DNA of 26,550 nucleotides from Nitrospinota bacterium (GCA_022562795.1 JADFOP010000030.1:1-26550), one strand, 5' to 3'. Counted from the stretch's first letter, positions 1 to 9,463 are shown. Translations and numbers: made by a program. Notes: generated from the sequence alone by a model not told the origin.

Positions 1-342
1 GATGATGACTATGGAGATGCCGAAGGTCACCAGGAGGGAGGTCAACTCCGGGGCATCGACCACCTTAGCGACGACGAACTTGTGCAGAACAACCCCCAAG
101 ACGAAAAGCAGTGGCATCGAGACCGCAAGGGAAACGATGGGATTGAGGCCGTAGCTATTATAGAGCCAATAGGTAATGTAGGCCCCCACCATCAAGAACG
201 TTCCGTGGGCCACGTTGATGACCCGCATGACGCCGAAGATGAGGGTCAACCCCAAGGCGACGAGGGCGTAGATGCCCCCCAGCAGAAGTCCACTTACAGC
301 CGTCTGAAAGACAATGGCGGGAGTGAAAAACTCGAATGACAT
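1..342 (-). CDS. livH: LivH-type branched-chain amino-acid ABC permease, N-terminal part (cut by window edge)
   Basis: Inner-membrane permease of a high-affinity amino-acid ABC importer. Reading the minus strand from the ATG at 342-340 gives 114 codons without a stop up to the window edge. Visible residues include the family hallmark near the N-terminus, a GGIYALVALGLTLIFGVMRV stretch followed by INVAHGTFLMVGAY, matching the first membrane helices of LivH proteins. Two further hydrophobic segments follow. The C-terminal part lies outside the window. It is downstream of, and on the same strand as, the binding protein at 562-1764, separated by 219 bp that carry a strong hairpin. No strong ribosome binding site is visible before the ATG. 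Family assignment is secure; substrate (branched-chain amino acids or another amide or organic acid) is not. Confidence 0.9.
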   Translation of the reverse strand, partial: MSFEFFTPAIVFQTAVSGLLLGGIYALVALGLTLIFGVMRVINVAHGTFLMVGAYITYWLYNSYGLNPIVSLAVSMPLLFVLGVVLHKFVVAKVVDAPELTSLLVTFGISIVII

Positions 343-504
343 AAGGAAAGTCGCCAGTCTAAGGAGGGCCGGGTCTGGGACGCCGCCCAGACAGAGTAAT
401 CATATCGGAGCTTGGCGGTCCCGTCAAATTCACCGTCCCGCCATCCCTCGTCTCTATTTAGCGACGTCTACCCCGTGAAGACCGATGCAGCCCCCAAACA
501 AGCA

Positions 505-540
505 ACCCCCCCGGGTATGGTCCTCCAGGCCCGGGGGGGT
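505..540 (-). repeat. GC-rich intercistronic hairpin between binding protein and LivH
   Basis: Perfect 11-bp inverted repeat: ACCCCCCCGGG at 505-515 and CCCGGGGGGGT at 530-540 with a 14-nt loop. No run of T follows on either strand, so it does not look like a standard intrinsic terminator. It lies after the stop of the solute-binding protein and before livH, where a 3' stabilising or attenuating hairpin could let the binding protein be made in excess over the permease. The function is inferred. Confidence 0.7.
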
Positions 541-561
541 GCAGCGGCTAGAGGCGTCTTC

Positions 562-1764
562 TCACCGATTGCCCCATTTAGGGGTCGGGAAATTGGGAGA
601 CGCCGAGCGGTATTTCGCCGGATATACGATTTCCTTCTTACCTTTCTGCCACTGGATTAGCAGTATCTCGTGGCCGCGCTGCTCGCCGGTCACGGGATCG
701 ACCGAGTATTGGCCGTGGACGGTCATCATATTTGTGGATGCGAGGCAGTCGCGGATCTTATCTCGATTGATGGAACCCACCTTCTTGACGCACGATTCCA
801 TGACCTGAGCGGCCGACCACCCGCTGGCCGCGTGATAGTTTGGCTCGCGGCCCCAACGCTTCGTGTACTGCTCGACCCACTCCTTCTGCTTCGGGAATGG
901 CAGCTGTGGGTCTGGCTCCCATTGGGTGGCTCCGTAGACGTAATTCGCCAAGTCGCCGAGGTCTCTGCCGAACTCGGGAAGGGCTGGCCCGACGGTGAAG
1001 GCGAGTATCTTGGGGTTGACGTCGAGCTCTTTCATCTGCCGGGTGATGAGCACGGAGTCGGGAAGGTAGCTGGCCGCAAAGACAACATCTGGATTTCGCG
1101 CCTTGATTTTGCTCAGTAAAGGCGAGACGTCAGAGGTCTTGCGGGGATATTTCTCCTCGTAGACAATCCTCAGCCCGTAGCTACCGGCCTTCTCCTTCAC
1201 CCCCTTGGCGGTGCTGATGGGAAAGAGGCTGTCGGCGTAAATGAGGGCAACGGTCTTCAAGCCCTTTTCCTTGGCCAGGGCGAAGGCCCCATCCATGTAG
1301 TCTTTGGCCGGGGAGTAGCTGCCGAAGACGTACTTGCGCCCCTGGGCGAAAATCTTCGAAGAGGGAGCTCCGGCGGTGATCATAGGGTACTTGTACTTCT
1401 CCGTCACCCCCGCCACCGGATTGGTCACGGCGCTGGAGTAGGGGCCAAAAACCAAATCCACTTTGTCCTGGGTGATGAGCTTCTCATACAGCTTTACACC
1501 CGTTTTGGGGTCGCTCTTATCGTCGTAGTGGATGAGCTTGACGGGCCGGCCCAATAGCCCGCCGTGCTTGTTGATCTCCTCGGCCCACATGACGAAGGCT
1601 TCTTGCTGGTATTTGCCCGTTTTGGCGTACTTTCCCGTCAGAGCCAGGGAGTAGCCGATCTTGATAGGATTCTTTTTCTCAGCCTCACAGGCAACCAACC
1701 CCAAGAGCCCAAGAACCAAGACGGCCCTAGTAAGGTACGTAAAAACCCGGTTTGCTGTCTTCAT
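562..1764 (-). CDS. Branched-chain amino-acid type ABC transporter substrate-binding lipoprotein
   Basis: Extracytoplasmic ligand-binding protein (Leu/Ile/Val-binding type, periplasmic-binding-protein fold type I) that delivers ligand to the LivHM permease. It is 400 aa, normal for the family. The N-terminus has a basic, hydrophobic signal ending in the lipobox LVAC (Cys26), so it should be a lipoprotein. The mature part opens with IKIGYSLALTGKYAKTG, the usual first strand and ligand loop, and contains GGLLGRPVKLIHYDDKSDP, typical of this family. The start is the ATG at 1764-1762; upstream there is only a weak AAAAGAG site. It is the first gene of a minus-strand cluster continuing to livH, and is divergent from the dehydrogenase at 2362. 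The exact ligand cannot be read from the sequence. Confidence 0.93.
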   Translation of the reverse strand: MKTANRVFTYLTRAVLVLGLLGLVACEAEKKNPIKIGYSLALTGKYAKTGKYQQEAFVMWAEEINKHGGLLGRPVKLIHYDDKSDPKTGVKLYEKLITQDKVDLVFGPYSSAVTNPVAGVTEKYKYPMITAGAPSSKIFAQGRKYVFGSYSPAKDYMDGAFALAKEKGLKTVALIYADSLFPISTAKGVKEKAGSYGLRIVYEEKYPRKTSDVSPLLSKIKARNPDVVFAASYLPDSVLITRQMKELDVNPKILAFTVGPALPEFGRDLGDLANYVYGATQWEPDPQLPFPKQKEWVEQYTKRWGREPNYHAASGWSAAQVMESCVKKVGSINRDKIRDCLASTNMMTVHGQYSVDPVTGEQRGHEILLIQWQKGKKEIVYPAKYRSASPNFPTPKWGNR

Positions 1765-2361
1765 AAGTGCATCTCTTTTAATAACGTGTAATTATGCAGG
1801 AAGAGGCGCGCTTTGTTCGGGGACGACCTTCCTTGTCTCACCCCCCTCCATAAGTTTTCTCCCCGAATCGCAACAAACCCAACCCGAAGGTGGGTAGACA
1901 ATAACGAGCCCCCACTTTAAATGCGCCCGAGGATCGGGGCACTCCAGCTTAAAACAGACGCACCTCTTATCAGGGAGCATTCCCTAAGCAACCCCTTGAC
2001 CCGGCGTTCCAACACCCACGGACTCCGGAGTTGACGTTGTCTTAGGTCCTTTAAAAGGGGTACACTGCGCTCGTGAGATGGACAAATAATGCCAAATACT
2101 CGAGAGATTAGCAACCCCCTTGGTGGAAAACAATCCAAGGAAAGGACCTGTCAATCCCTTCCGCGGCAAGTCGAAAGTTACCTTAGGTCAACATATCAAA
2201 CCCCACCGGGCAACATCGGCTAAAGTCTTTTGAATCCTTGCCGAATGTATATATAATGGCGTAAGTAACCCCGTGAAAGGAGTCGTAAAGCCCTTGGATA
2301 GCGGCAGGACTGCTCTAAGTAAATATTGATGAACGGTGCCGTCCTGCAGGAGGCTCACCCA
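1765..2361. other. Divergent intergenic region between the two liv-type clusters
   Basis: No convincing gene: short open frames here have no family resemblance or good initiation sites. It holds the likely plus-strand promoter at 2230-2257 for the dehydrogenase. On the minus strand a weaker promoter-like pair, TTGCTA (2114-2109) and CATTAT (2091-2086) with a 17-bp spacer, could serve the binding protein at 562-1764 and would give a leader of about 315 nt. A small stem, CCCGA/TCGGG, sits near 1926-1938. I see no riboswitch that I recognise. Confidence 0.5.
2230..2257 (+). promoter_or_regulatory. Probable sigma70-type promoter for the dehydrogenase/liv cluster
   Basis: -35 TTGAAT at 2230-2235, 16-bp spacer, and a consensus -10 TATAAT at 2252-2257. 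Transcription would start near 2264, leaving a leader of about 98 nt before the dehydrogenase start at 2362. Confidence 0.6.
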
Positions 2362-3798
2362 ATGGCCAGAAATCCAACCAACCCAAAAGAAGACCTTAAC
2401 CTCAACAATATCGTCTCAGCCCAGTTCGACCAAGCCGCTTCATTCCTAAAGGAGCCGAAGGGACTGCTGGAGCTGATTAAGCAGTGCAACAATGTGATCA
2501 TGTTCAAATTCCCCGTTAAGTTCGGCAGAAACTACCAAATTATTCGGGGCTGGCGCGCCGAGCACTCTCACCATCGGAAACCCTTAAAAGGGGGGATCCG
2601 CTTTCACCCCCATGTTGACCAGAACGACATTATGGCCCTGGCCGCCCTGATGACTTACAAGTGCGCCATCGTAGACGTCCCCTTTGGTGGATCCAAAGGT
2701 GGGGTCGCCATCAATCCGAGAGACTACACCGAAGGCCAGTTGGAGAAGATTACACGCCGTTATACGACCGAGCTAATCCGCAAGGGGTTCATCGGCCCAG
2801 GGGTTAACGTTCCAGCGCCCGACATGGGAACCGGAGAGCGGGAGATGGCCTGGATCTTCGATACCTACGACGCCTTCCACACCGGCGGGATCGACAACCT
2901 GGCTTGTGTCACCGGAAAGCCCGTGAGCCAGGGTGGCATCCGAGGCCGTAAAGAGGCAACGGGCCGGGGCGTTCAGTTTGGGATTCGCCAAGCCTTTAGC
3001 CACAGTGAAGATATTCGGGCCGTCGGACTTCAGCCCGGCCTCGCCGGCAAGCGCGTGGTCGTCCAGGGGTTTGGCAACGTCGGCTACCACGCCGCCAGAT
3101 ATCTCTGGGAAGAAGATGAGTGCAAGATCATTGGGGTTGGGGAGTACGCTGGAGGGGTGTATGACCCCAAGGGGCTTAACATTGCAAAATTGGACCTTCA
3201 TCGTAAAAAAACCGGCTCGATTCGAAATTTCCCAGGCGCGAAGACCATCGACGATCCTAAGAAAATTCTCGAAGTCGAATGCGATATCTTAATACCGGCT
3301 GCCCTGGAGAATCAGATCACCCTACAGAACGTCCGGAAAATACGCACCAGTGTCATAGCCGAAGCCGCCAACGGCCCAGTGACACCGGGAGCCGATAAAA
3401 TCCTGCTCGAGCGCGGCATCCTGATTATCCCTGATGTTTACCTGAACGCCGGCGGAGTTACCGTCTCTTATTTTGAATGGAGCAAAAATCTCGCGCACAT
3501 CCGATTCGGAAGAATGCAGCATCGGCTGGAGGAATCCCGTGGCCAAAGCTTCGTCGATTTCCTGGAAAGTAGCACCGGGATTAACATCCCTCCCAAAGTT
3601 CGCGATATCCTGGTACGCGGGGCCGAAGAGGTCGACTTGGTCAACTCCGGGTTGGAAGGTACAATGGTGAACGCGTACGAAGAAATCCGCGAAGTTCTCA
3701 AGCGGCGCCGTAAGCTCTCCAGCCTCCGGACGGCTGCCTATATTGTAGCTATCAAGAAAATCACCACATCCTACCGGGAATTGGGTCTATTTCCTTAA
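2362..3798 (+). CDS. gdhA: Glu/Leu/Phe/Val dehydrogenase (glutamate dehydrogenase family)
   Basis: NAD(P)-dependent oxidative deamination of glutamate (or a related amino acid) to the 2-oxo acid and ammonium, in the cytoplasm. The 478-aa protein shows the N-terminal dimerisation/substrate domain with PLKGGIRFHPHV (74-85), TYKCAIVDVPFGGSKGG (98-114, with conserved Lys100 and Lys112) and APDMGTGERE (152-161), then the Rossmann domain with GFGNVG (236-241). I chose the ATG at 2362 because AGGAGG (2348-2353) lies 8 nt before it; an in-frame TTG at 2326 or ATG at 2329 would add 11-12 residues but lack such a site. It is followed 57 bp later by a complete liv importer on the same strand, which suggests uptake coupled to deamination. 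Substrate (Glu versus Leu/Phe/Val) is not certain. Confidence 0.93.
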   Translation: MARNPTNPKEDLNLNNIVSAQFDQAASFLKEPKGLLELIKQCNNVIMFKFPVKFGRNYQIIRGWRAEHSHHRKPLKGGIRFHPHVDQNDIMALAALMTYKCAIVDVPFGGSKGGVAINPRDYTEGQLEKITRRYTTELIRKGFIGPGVNVPAPDMGTGEREMAWIFDTYDAFHTGGIDNLACVTGKPVSQGGIRGRKEATGRGVQFGIRQAFSHSEDIRAVGLQPGLAGKRVVVQGFGNVGYHAARYLWEEDECKIIGVGEYAGGVYDPKGLNIAKLDLHRKKTGSIRNFPGAKTIDDPKKILEVECDILIPAALENQITLQNVRKIRTSVIAEAANGPVTPGADKILLERGILIIPDVYLNAGGVTVSYFEWSKNLAHIRFGRMQHRLEESRGQSFVDFLESSTGINIPPKVRDILVRGAEEVDLVNSGLEGTMVNAYEEIREVLKRRRKLSSLRTAAYIVAIKKITTSYRELGLFP

Positions 3799-3855
3799 AG
3801 GTGCATTGGAACCCACTTGCTGGCCCAAAACCAACCACCTTAGGAGGGAGAAGCC

Positions 3856-5007
3856 ATGCGGCGTTTTGCAGGTTGGGCTATAGTCGGGCTGCTGGTAGCC
3901 CTAGTGGGAGCCGGTTGCGGCCGTGTAGAGGGTGTGGTTGTGGCCGTGGTCGGCCCGATGACGGGTGATTCCGCCCAATACGGCATCATGGCCAAGCGGG
4001 CTGTCGAACTCTTTACAGAAGAAGTTAATGCCCAAGGGGGCCTCCTCGTCGCCGGAAAGAAGCTTCCGTTGAGCTTTCGCGTAGGCGACGATAAGGCGGA
4101 CCCCAAGGAGGCGGCTTCCGTGGCCACTAAATTCGCCGCCGACCGAAACGTCTCGGTGGTCATAGGCCACTTCAACTCCTCTTGCTGTCTGGCGGGCAAG
4201 CCCATCTACGCCCGAGAAGGCGTGGTGGAGTTCTCCTACGGATGCACGAACCCGGAGGTGGCCAAGGGAAGCCCCTGGACCTTCCGGAACGTCTTCGAGG
4301 ACACCTTCCAGGGCCAAAGCGTGGCCAACTACGCCAAAAACGCCTTGGGGCTTAATCGGGTGGCGGTCTTTTACGACAACGACGACTACGGCCGGGGGCT
4401 AAAGGATAGCTTCGTGGCCCAGGCCAACAGGATCGGCCTTAAGGTCGTCGGCCAAGAGGCCTACGACCGCGAGAGCATCGACTTTCGCTCCCAGCTTACG
4501 AAGCTCCGCACCCGCAGGCCGCAGGCTATTTTCGTCTCCGGCCTCTACAACCAGGGGGGCCTCATCGCCTCACAGACCCGCCAGATCGGAATGAAAAAGA
4601 TCCAAATTCTCGGTGCCGACGGGATGGCCAGCGACGAGTACATCCGACTGGCTGGTCCGGCAGCCGAAGGGACAATCGTCACGAGCCCCTTTCTGTTCGA
4701 GGCCGGCGGCCCAAAGGCCCAGGCCTTCGCCAAGAAGTTTGAGGCCCGCTACGGGGTGGCCCCGGATTGGATTGCGGCCAACGCCTACGACGCCATCGGC
4801 ATGGTCGCCAAGACCATCGAGGAGATCGGAAGCTCCGACCGGAAGGCCATTCGGGACGCCTTAGCAGCCAAGACATCCCTCGAGACGGGCTACCACGGCA
4901 TCACCGGGGTCACCTTTTTCGATGCGAATGGGGATTGCAAAAAGCCCGTCTACATGCAGGAGGTAAAAGGAGGCAAGTGGGTGGCCGCCGAGAAACAGAT
5001 GAAGTGA
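3856..5007 (+). CDS. livJ: Branched-chain amino-acid type ABC transporter substrate-binding lipoprotein (complete liv cluster)
   Basis: Ligand-binding component of the importer encoded by the following genes. It is 383 aa with a short basic N-terminus and a hydrophobic signal ending in VGAGC (Cys21), an acceptable though not perfect lipobox. The mature part begins VVVAVVGPMTGDSAQYG, followed by GGLLVAGKKLPLSF and VGDDKADPKEAASVATK, all typical of the LivJ/LivK family, and ends with a lobe containing FDANGDCKKPVYMQEV. The start ATG is preceded by AGGAGGGAG about 6 nt upstream. The permease genes follow after a 107-bp gap containing a hairpin. It differs clearly from the paralog at 562-1764, so the two clusters probably bind different ligands. 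Confidence 0.94.
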   Translation: MRRFAGWAIVGLLVALVGAGCGRVEGVVVAVVGPMTGDSAQYGIMAKRAVELFTEEVNAQGGLLVAGKKLPLSFRVGDDKADPKEAASVATKFAADRNVSVVIGHFNSSCCLAGKPIYAREGVVEFSYGCTNPEVAKGSPWTFRNVFEDTFQGQSVANYAKNALGLNRVAVFYDNDDYGRGLKDSFVAQANRIGLKVVGQEAYDRESIDFRSQLTKLRTRRPQAIFVSGLYNQGGLIASQTRQIGMKKIQILGADGMASDEYIRLAGPAAEGTIVTSPFLFEAGGPKAQAFAKKFEARYGVAPDWIAANAYDAIGMVAKTIEEIGSSDRKAIRDALAAKTSLETGYHGITGVTFFDANGDCKKPVYMQEVKGGKWVAAEKQMK

Positions 5008-5079
5008 CCGGCGGCTGCTCCTCGTAGGCTGGCGCTTTCCAACATCCCCTCGCTGTGCCACAATTCCGTCTCTAGAGTA

Positions 5080-5101
5080 CCCCCCGCCACCATTCGGGGG
5101 G
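5080..5101 (+). repeat. GC-rich intercistronic hairpin between livJ and livH
   Basis: CCCCCCG (5080-5086) and CGGGGGG (5095-5101) form a 7-bp all-GC stem with an 8-nt loop, 13 nt before the livH start. There is no T-run, so an attenuating or RNA-stabilising role is more likely than full termination. It sits at the same relative place as the hairpin at 505-540 in the other cluster. Confidence 0.6.
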
Positions 5102-5114
5102 ATGCTAGCAATCC

Positions 5115-6077
5115 ATGTTTCCACAGCAGCTTATTAACGGCCTTACCTTAGGAAGCGTCTACGCGCTCGTCGCCGTGGGCTACACTATGGTCTACGGTAT
5201 CATCCAGCTCATCAACTTCGCCCACGGTGAGATTTACATGATAGGGGCCTACCTCGCCTTCACCGCCATCTCCTTCCTGCATCTCCCCTTTCCGGTGGCC
5301 CTGTTGCTCAGCATGGCGGGCTGCGCCCTCTTAGGGGTCGCCATCGACTACGTGGCCTACCGACCCCTCCGGCGGGCTCCCCGGCTGGCTGCCCTGATTA
5401 CCGCCATTGGGATGAGCCTCTTTCTCCAGAATGTCGCTCAGGCCATCTGGGGCGCAAACACCCGACCCTACCCTTATGAGGCGATCCCCAAGTTCTTCTA
5501 CGCGTCCGCCTTTTCCCTGGCCAAGGCCGGTGGCACCACAATGGCTACGTTCGGCGAAATCCCCCCGGCGGTGGCCGACCGGCCCGACCTCGCCATCATC
5601 CTTCAAATATCCTGGCTCCAGGTGCTCATCCTCACCGTCAGCCTGCTGATGATGGTGAGCCTGTACATAATCGTCAACCGCACCCGAATCGGCACCGCCA
5701 TGCGGGCCTGTGCCCAAGACCAGCTGATGGCAAGCCTCGTCGGAATCAACGTAAACCGCGTCATAGCCTTCACCTTCGCCTTGGGCAGCGCCCTGGGCGC
5801 CGCCGCCGGGGTGCTCGTCGGGGTGTACTACAACGCAATCTTTCCCACCATGGGCTACCGGGTCGGGGTGGTGGCCTTCGCCGCCGCGGTTCTTGGGGGA
5901 ATCGGCAACGTGGTCGGAGCCATCCTGGGCGGTCTGATCCTCGGCCTGGCCGAGGCCCTCGGGGCGGCCTACATCAGCTCGGAGTACCGATATGCAATCG
6001 CCTACGCCATCATGATTCTCGTCATCATTTTCAAACCCTCGGGGCTCCTTGGGAGCCCGGCCGTAGAGCGAACGTAG
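5115..6077 (+). CDS. livH: LivH-type branched-chain amino-acid ABC permease
   Basis: One of the two membrane subunits of the importer. It is 320 aa, usual for LivH, strongly hydrophobic with about eight membrane segments. The N-terminal LTLGSVYALVAVGYTMVYGI followed by INFAHGEIYMIGAYLAF is the family hallmark, and the conserved cytoplasmic loop RTRIGTAMRACAQDQLMASL (near 193-212) is the contact region for the ATPases. The C-terminal AVLGGIGNVVGAILGGLILG also fits. It begins at an ATG after the hairpin and ends with TAG, 15 bp before livM. TAG serving as a normal stop here matters for judging the internal TAG in livG. Confidence 0.95.
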   Translation: MFPQQLINGLTLGSVYALVAVGYTMVYGIIQLINFAHGEIYMIGAYLAFTAISFLHLPFPVALLLSMAGCALLGVAIDYVAYRPLRRAPRLAALITAIGMSLFLQNVAQAIWGANTRPYPYEAIPKFFYASAFSLAKAGGTTMATFGEIPPAVADRPDLAIILQISWLQVLILTVSLLMMVSLYIIVNRTRIGTAMRACAQDQLMASLVGINVNRVIAFTFALGSALGAAAGVLVGVYYNAIFPTMGYRVGVVAFAAAVLGGIGNVVGAILGGLILGLAEALGAAYISSEYRYAIAYAIMILVIIFKPSGLLGSPAVERT

Positions 6078-6092
6078 GGAAAGGAAAGATCC

Positions 6093-7150
6093 GTGGAGTT
6101 CAGTCGCGCCCTCGGGAGACGGGCCCGCGCCCTATGGGAGCGTATCGCCCGATTAATTGAGACCCGCAACCGACCCTTTCTCGTGGCCGTCTGCATGGTC
6201 GTCCTCGCCGCACCCCTCATGATCGGAGGCTATCCACTCCACGTCGCCATCACCATCATGCTCTATATGCTGCTCGCCCTGGGCCTCAACATCATCCCTG
6301 GCTTTTGCGGCCTCCTCGACTTGGGCTTCGTGGGCTTCTACGGGATCGGCGCCTACACGGCGGGCCTCCTCATACTGAAGCTTGGAGTGAGCTTCTGGCT
6401 CGTCCTTCCCCTGGCAGCCCTCAACGGGGCCATCTGGGGAATTCTCCTGGGGGCCCCCACCCTGCGGCTAACGGGCGACTACTTCGCCATCGTCACCTTC
6501 GGGTTTTCTGAGATCGTTGTCCTCGTCATCACAAACTGGGTCAGCCTCACCCGGGGCCCCATGGGTCTGCCGGGCATCACCCCTCCCAGTATCTTGGGCC
6601 ACTCCTTCTACGGCGAGATCCCCTACTACTACACGATCCTCGGCCTTCTTGTGCTCACCGTCATCCTTTGCCGACGCCTCGCAGACTCGCGTCTCGGACG
6701 GGCCTTTTTCGCTATCCGAGAGGACGAGGTAGCGGCGGCACACTGCGGGATACCCATAATTCAGACGAAGGTCATCGCCTTCGCCATCAGCGCCTCCCTC
6801 GGCGCCCTTGGCGGGGCCTTCTTCGCTGCATGGTTCACCTTCATAAGCCCCAACATGTTCAAATTCTGGGAGAGCGTCCTCATCCTCTGCATGATCGTCC
6901 TGGGGGGGATGGGCTCCATTCCCGGAACGATGCTCGGAGCAGCGATCCTCATCCTCCTCCAGGAGACCCTCCGCCCATTTGGGGTGCTCCGCTACATGAT
7001 CTTTGGCCTCATCCTCATCCTCATGATGCGCTTCCGTCCGTCGGGCCTGCTGGCCGTCGAGCACGTCCGAGGAGAAATGCGTCCCCTTGAGCACGAGCGT
7101 GCCGACCTTGAGAGCGAACCCAGAGGGCCTGGGAGCGGGGAGGTTCCGTC

Positions 7151-7154
<4 letters not shown>
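6093..7154 (+). CDS. livM: LivM-type branched-chain amino-acid ABC permease
   Basis: Second membrane subunit, pairing with LivH. The 353-aa protein has an N-terminal basic segment and about nine or ten hydrophobic helices. It carries the LivM signature region LGLNIIPGFCGLLDLGFVGF and a later GDYFAIVTFGFSEI block, and the conserved loop SRLGRAFFAIREDEVAAAHCG that contacts the ATPases. The C-terminal tail of about 30 residues is charged and hydrophilic. The start is GTG at 6093, preceded by AGGGAAAGGAAAG. Its TGA stop overlaps the GTG start of livG (GTGA), a sign of translational coupling. Confidence 0.95.
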
Positions 7155-7925
<771 letters not shown>

Positions 7926-7933
<8 letters not shown>

Positions 7934-8630
7934 GCTTAGGGGTGTTTCGACCGCCTATGGGCTCTTAGAGGCCGTCAAGGGCGTGGATATCACCATTCGT
8001 AATGGCGAGATCGCCTGCCTCATCGGAGCAAACGGGGCCGGCAAATCAACCACCCTGTTGACCATAGCCGGGATCCTCCAGCCGCTTCGAGGTAGCATCT
8101 CACTCCAGGGGCGCAGAATCGACGGCCTCTCGGCTGATGACATCGTCCAACTAGGGGTGAGCCTGGTGCCCGAAGGGCGGCGAATCTTCCCGGAACTCAC
8201 GGTCGCGGAGAACCTCGCCCTGGGAGCCTACACTCGGCGCGACCGGGAGGCAGTGGCCGAGGACCTCGAATGGGTCTCTAGCCTTTTCCCCATCCTCGCC
8301 GAGCGAAGGGCCCAGAAGGGCGGAACCCTCTCGGGCGGAGAGCAGCAGATGCTGGCCATCGGCCGGGCCCTCATGGCACGCCCGCGCCTGCTCTTGTTGG
8401 ATGAACCATCCCTCGGGCTTGCGCCCCTGATCGTAGAGAAAATATTCGAGATTCTTGCTGAGATAAACCGAAGCGGGACGACCCTCTTTCTCGTCGAGCA
8501 AAACGCCCACATTGCCCTCACGATGGCCCAGACGGGCTATGTGATGGAAACGGGGCGAATTGTGATGCACGACGACGCCGACCGCCTGATACGGCACCCT
8601 CAGGTGAGGTCTGCCTACCTCGGGGAGTAA
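7926..8630 (+). CDS. livF: LivF-type branched-chain amino-acid ABC ATPase
   Basis: Second ATPase of the importer. The 234-aa protein is intact and of normal family length. It has Walker A GANGAGKS (34-41), the LivF-specific GVSLVPEGRRIFPELTVAEN block (77-96), signature LSGGEQ (135-140), Walker B LLLLDE (155-160) and the LivF-type switch VEQN with Gln192 in place of His. Start ATG 7926 overlaps the end of livG by 8 nt, with GGGAG just upstream, so it should be translated even though livG is interrupted. The stop is 14 bp from the convergent methyltransferase gene. Confidence 0.95.
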
Positions 8631-8644
8631 GGGGCCCCTCTGGC

Positions 8645-9289
8645 TCAATCTTCAAGCTGGCCCTCCACCCTTCCACCGTCGCCCCATTGATCTTCTCTAT
8701 CGCTAAGGCGGATGGACTCGACTTCCGCCGCCTCCGGCACCCGGTAGAAGTAGGTGGCCTCCGGGCCGTTGGGCCCGACGTACTGGAGGGTCCGGAATGG
8801 CTTCCAGTCGCCCAGAGTGTAGATACGGCTGATGATGAGGGCTCCGGGTTTGGCGTTGACCTGGAACTTTGGAAAGAGCTTTTTCATAACTTCGGGGAAC
8901 AGGTAACAATAGATTACATCATAGCCCGAGAGGTCGGCTTTGTGAAAATTTCCTAGGATGAGACGGGCATGGGAGCCCTTAAACCAAAGGTTCACCCAAC
9001 TAACGGCGTACGCCACCGGATTGCACTCAAAGCCGACCGCCTCCAGACCGTAAATCCGCTCGACGGCCGTCAGAATCCGTCCGTCGCCGGCCCCCAAATC
9101 CACGAACCGCGCCCCTGCATCGATGGGGGCCTCTGCCAAGATATGCTCAACACACCATCGAAAGGTAGGGATGAAGGCGGCCTGGTTGGTTAGCGGCAGG
9201 TAGATAAGGACTGATAGGAAATAGAGAACGCAGGCCAAGATGAGAAGGCCGAAGAGCAACTGAATTGCAACAAGGACGAGAGACGCCAC
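8645..9289 (-). CDS. Membrane-anchored class I SAM methyltransferase, FAM173/ATPSCKMT-like
   Basis: Probable S-adenosylmethionine-dependent methyltransferase. The 214-aa product has one N-terminal membrane segment (about residues 3-30) and then a seven-beta-strand domain: motif I VDLGAGDG (63-70), the acidic end of strand 2 in AVGFECNP (Glu88), and GYDVIYCYLFPEVMKKL followed by KPGALIISRIYTLGDWKP. The arrangement DLGxGDGRI, GxExNP, SxYD, PGxxxxS and W resembles the FAM173 group (the eukaryotic members methylate lysines of ADP/ATP carrier or ATP synthase c subunit) and its bacterial relatives; the target here is unknown. The start is GTG at 9289, with no clear ribosome binding site. It is divergent from the pilin gene and convergent with livF. 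Confidence 0.75.
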   Translation of the reverse strand: MASLVLVAIQLLFGLLILACVLYFLSVLIYLPLTNQAAFIPTFRWCVEHILAEAPIDAGARFVDLGAGDGRILTAVERIYGLEAVGFECNPVAYAVSWVNLWFKGSHARLILGNFHKADLSGYDVIYCYLFPEVMKKLFPKFQVNAKPGALIISRIYTLGDWKPFRTLQYVGPNGPEATYFYRVPEAAEVESIRLSDREDQWGDGGRVEGQLED

Positions 9290-9369
9290 GGTTGAAATCC
9301 CAGGGTCTAGAATCCCCTATCCTAAAGACGGGGTACGATGATGTTAAAGCTGCCTTCGAAAAAATACAC

Positions 9370-9398
9370 TTGCGAACCGATAGCCGAGATGCTATATT
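9370..9398 (+). promoter_or_regulatory. Promoter for the Flp pilin gene
   Basis: -35-like TTGCGA at 9370-9375, 17-bp spacer, -10 TATATT at 9393-9398. The start site would fall near 9405, giving a leader of about 60 nt to the pilin ATG at 9464. Confidence 0.55.
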
Positions 9399-9410
9399 AA
9401 TAATCGGCTA
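9381..9410. promoter_or_regulatory. Inverted repeat bracketing the pilin -10 element, possible operator
   Basis: TAGCCGA at 9381-9387 and TCGGCTA at 9404-9410 are perfect inverted copies separated by 16 bp (23 bp centre to centre, about two helical turns). The pair brackets the -10 element of the pilin promoter, the usual place for a dimeric repressor site. No regulator gene is adjacent; the role is inferred. Confidence 0.45.
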
Positions 9411-9463
9411 GGGACGGTGGAACGCCTACTGTCTAGCTCACCATTCACCCCTAGAGGATCAAT

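Noticed and set aside
1917-2169. Small minus-strand frames in the 1765-2361 gap
   Set aside because: No ribosome sites, no family resemblance, and composition like non-coding DNA.
8629-8640. AGGGGCCCCT palindrome after livF as terminator
   Set aside because: No loop or T-run; it is too short to act as an intrinsic terminator.
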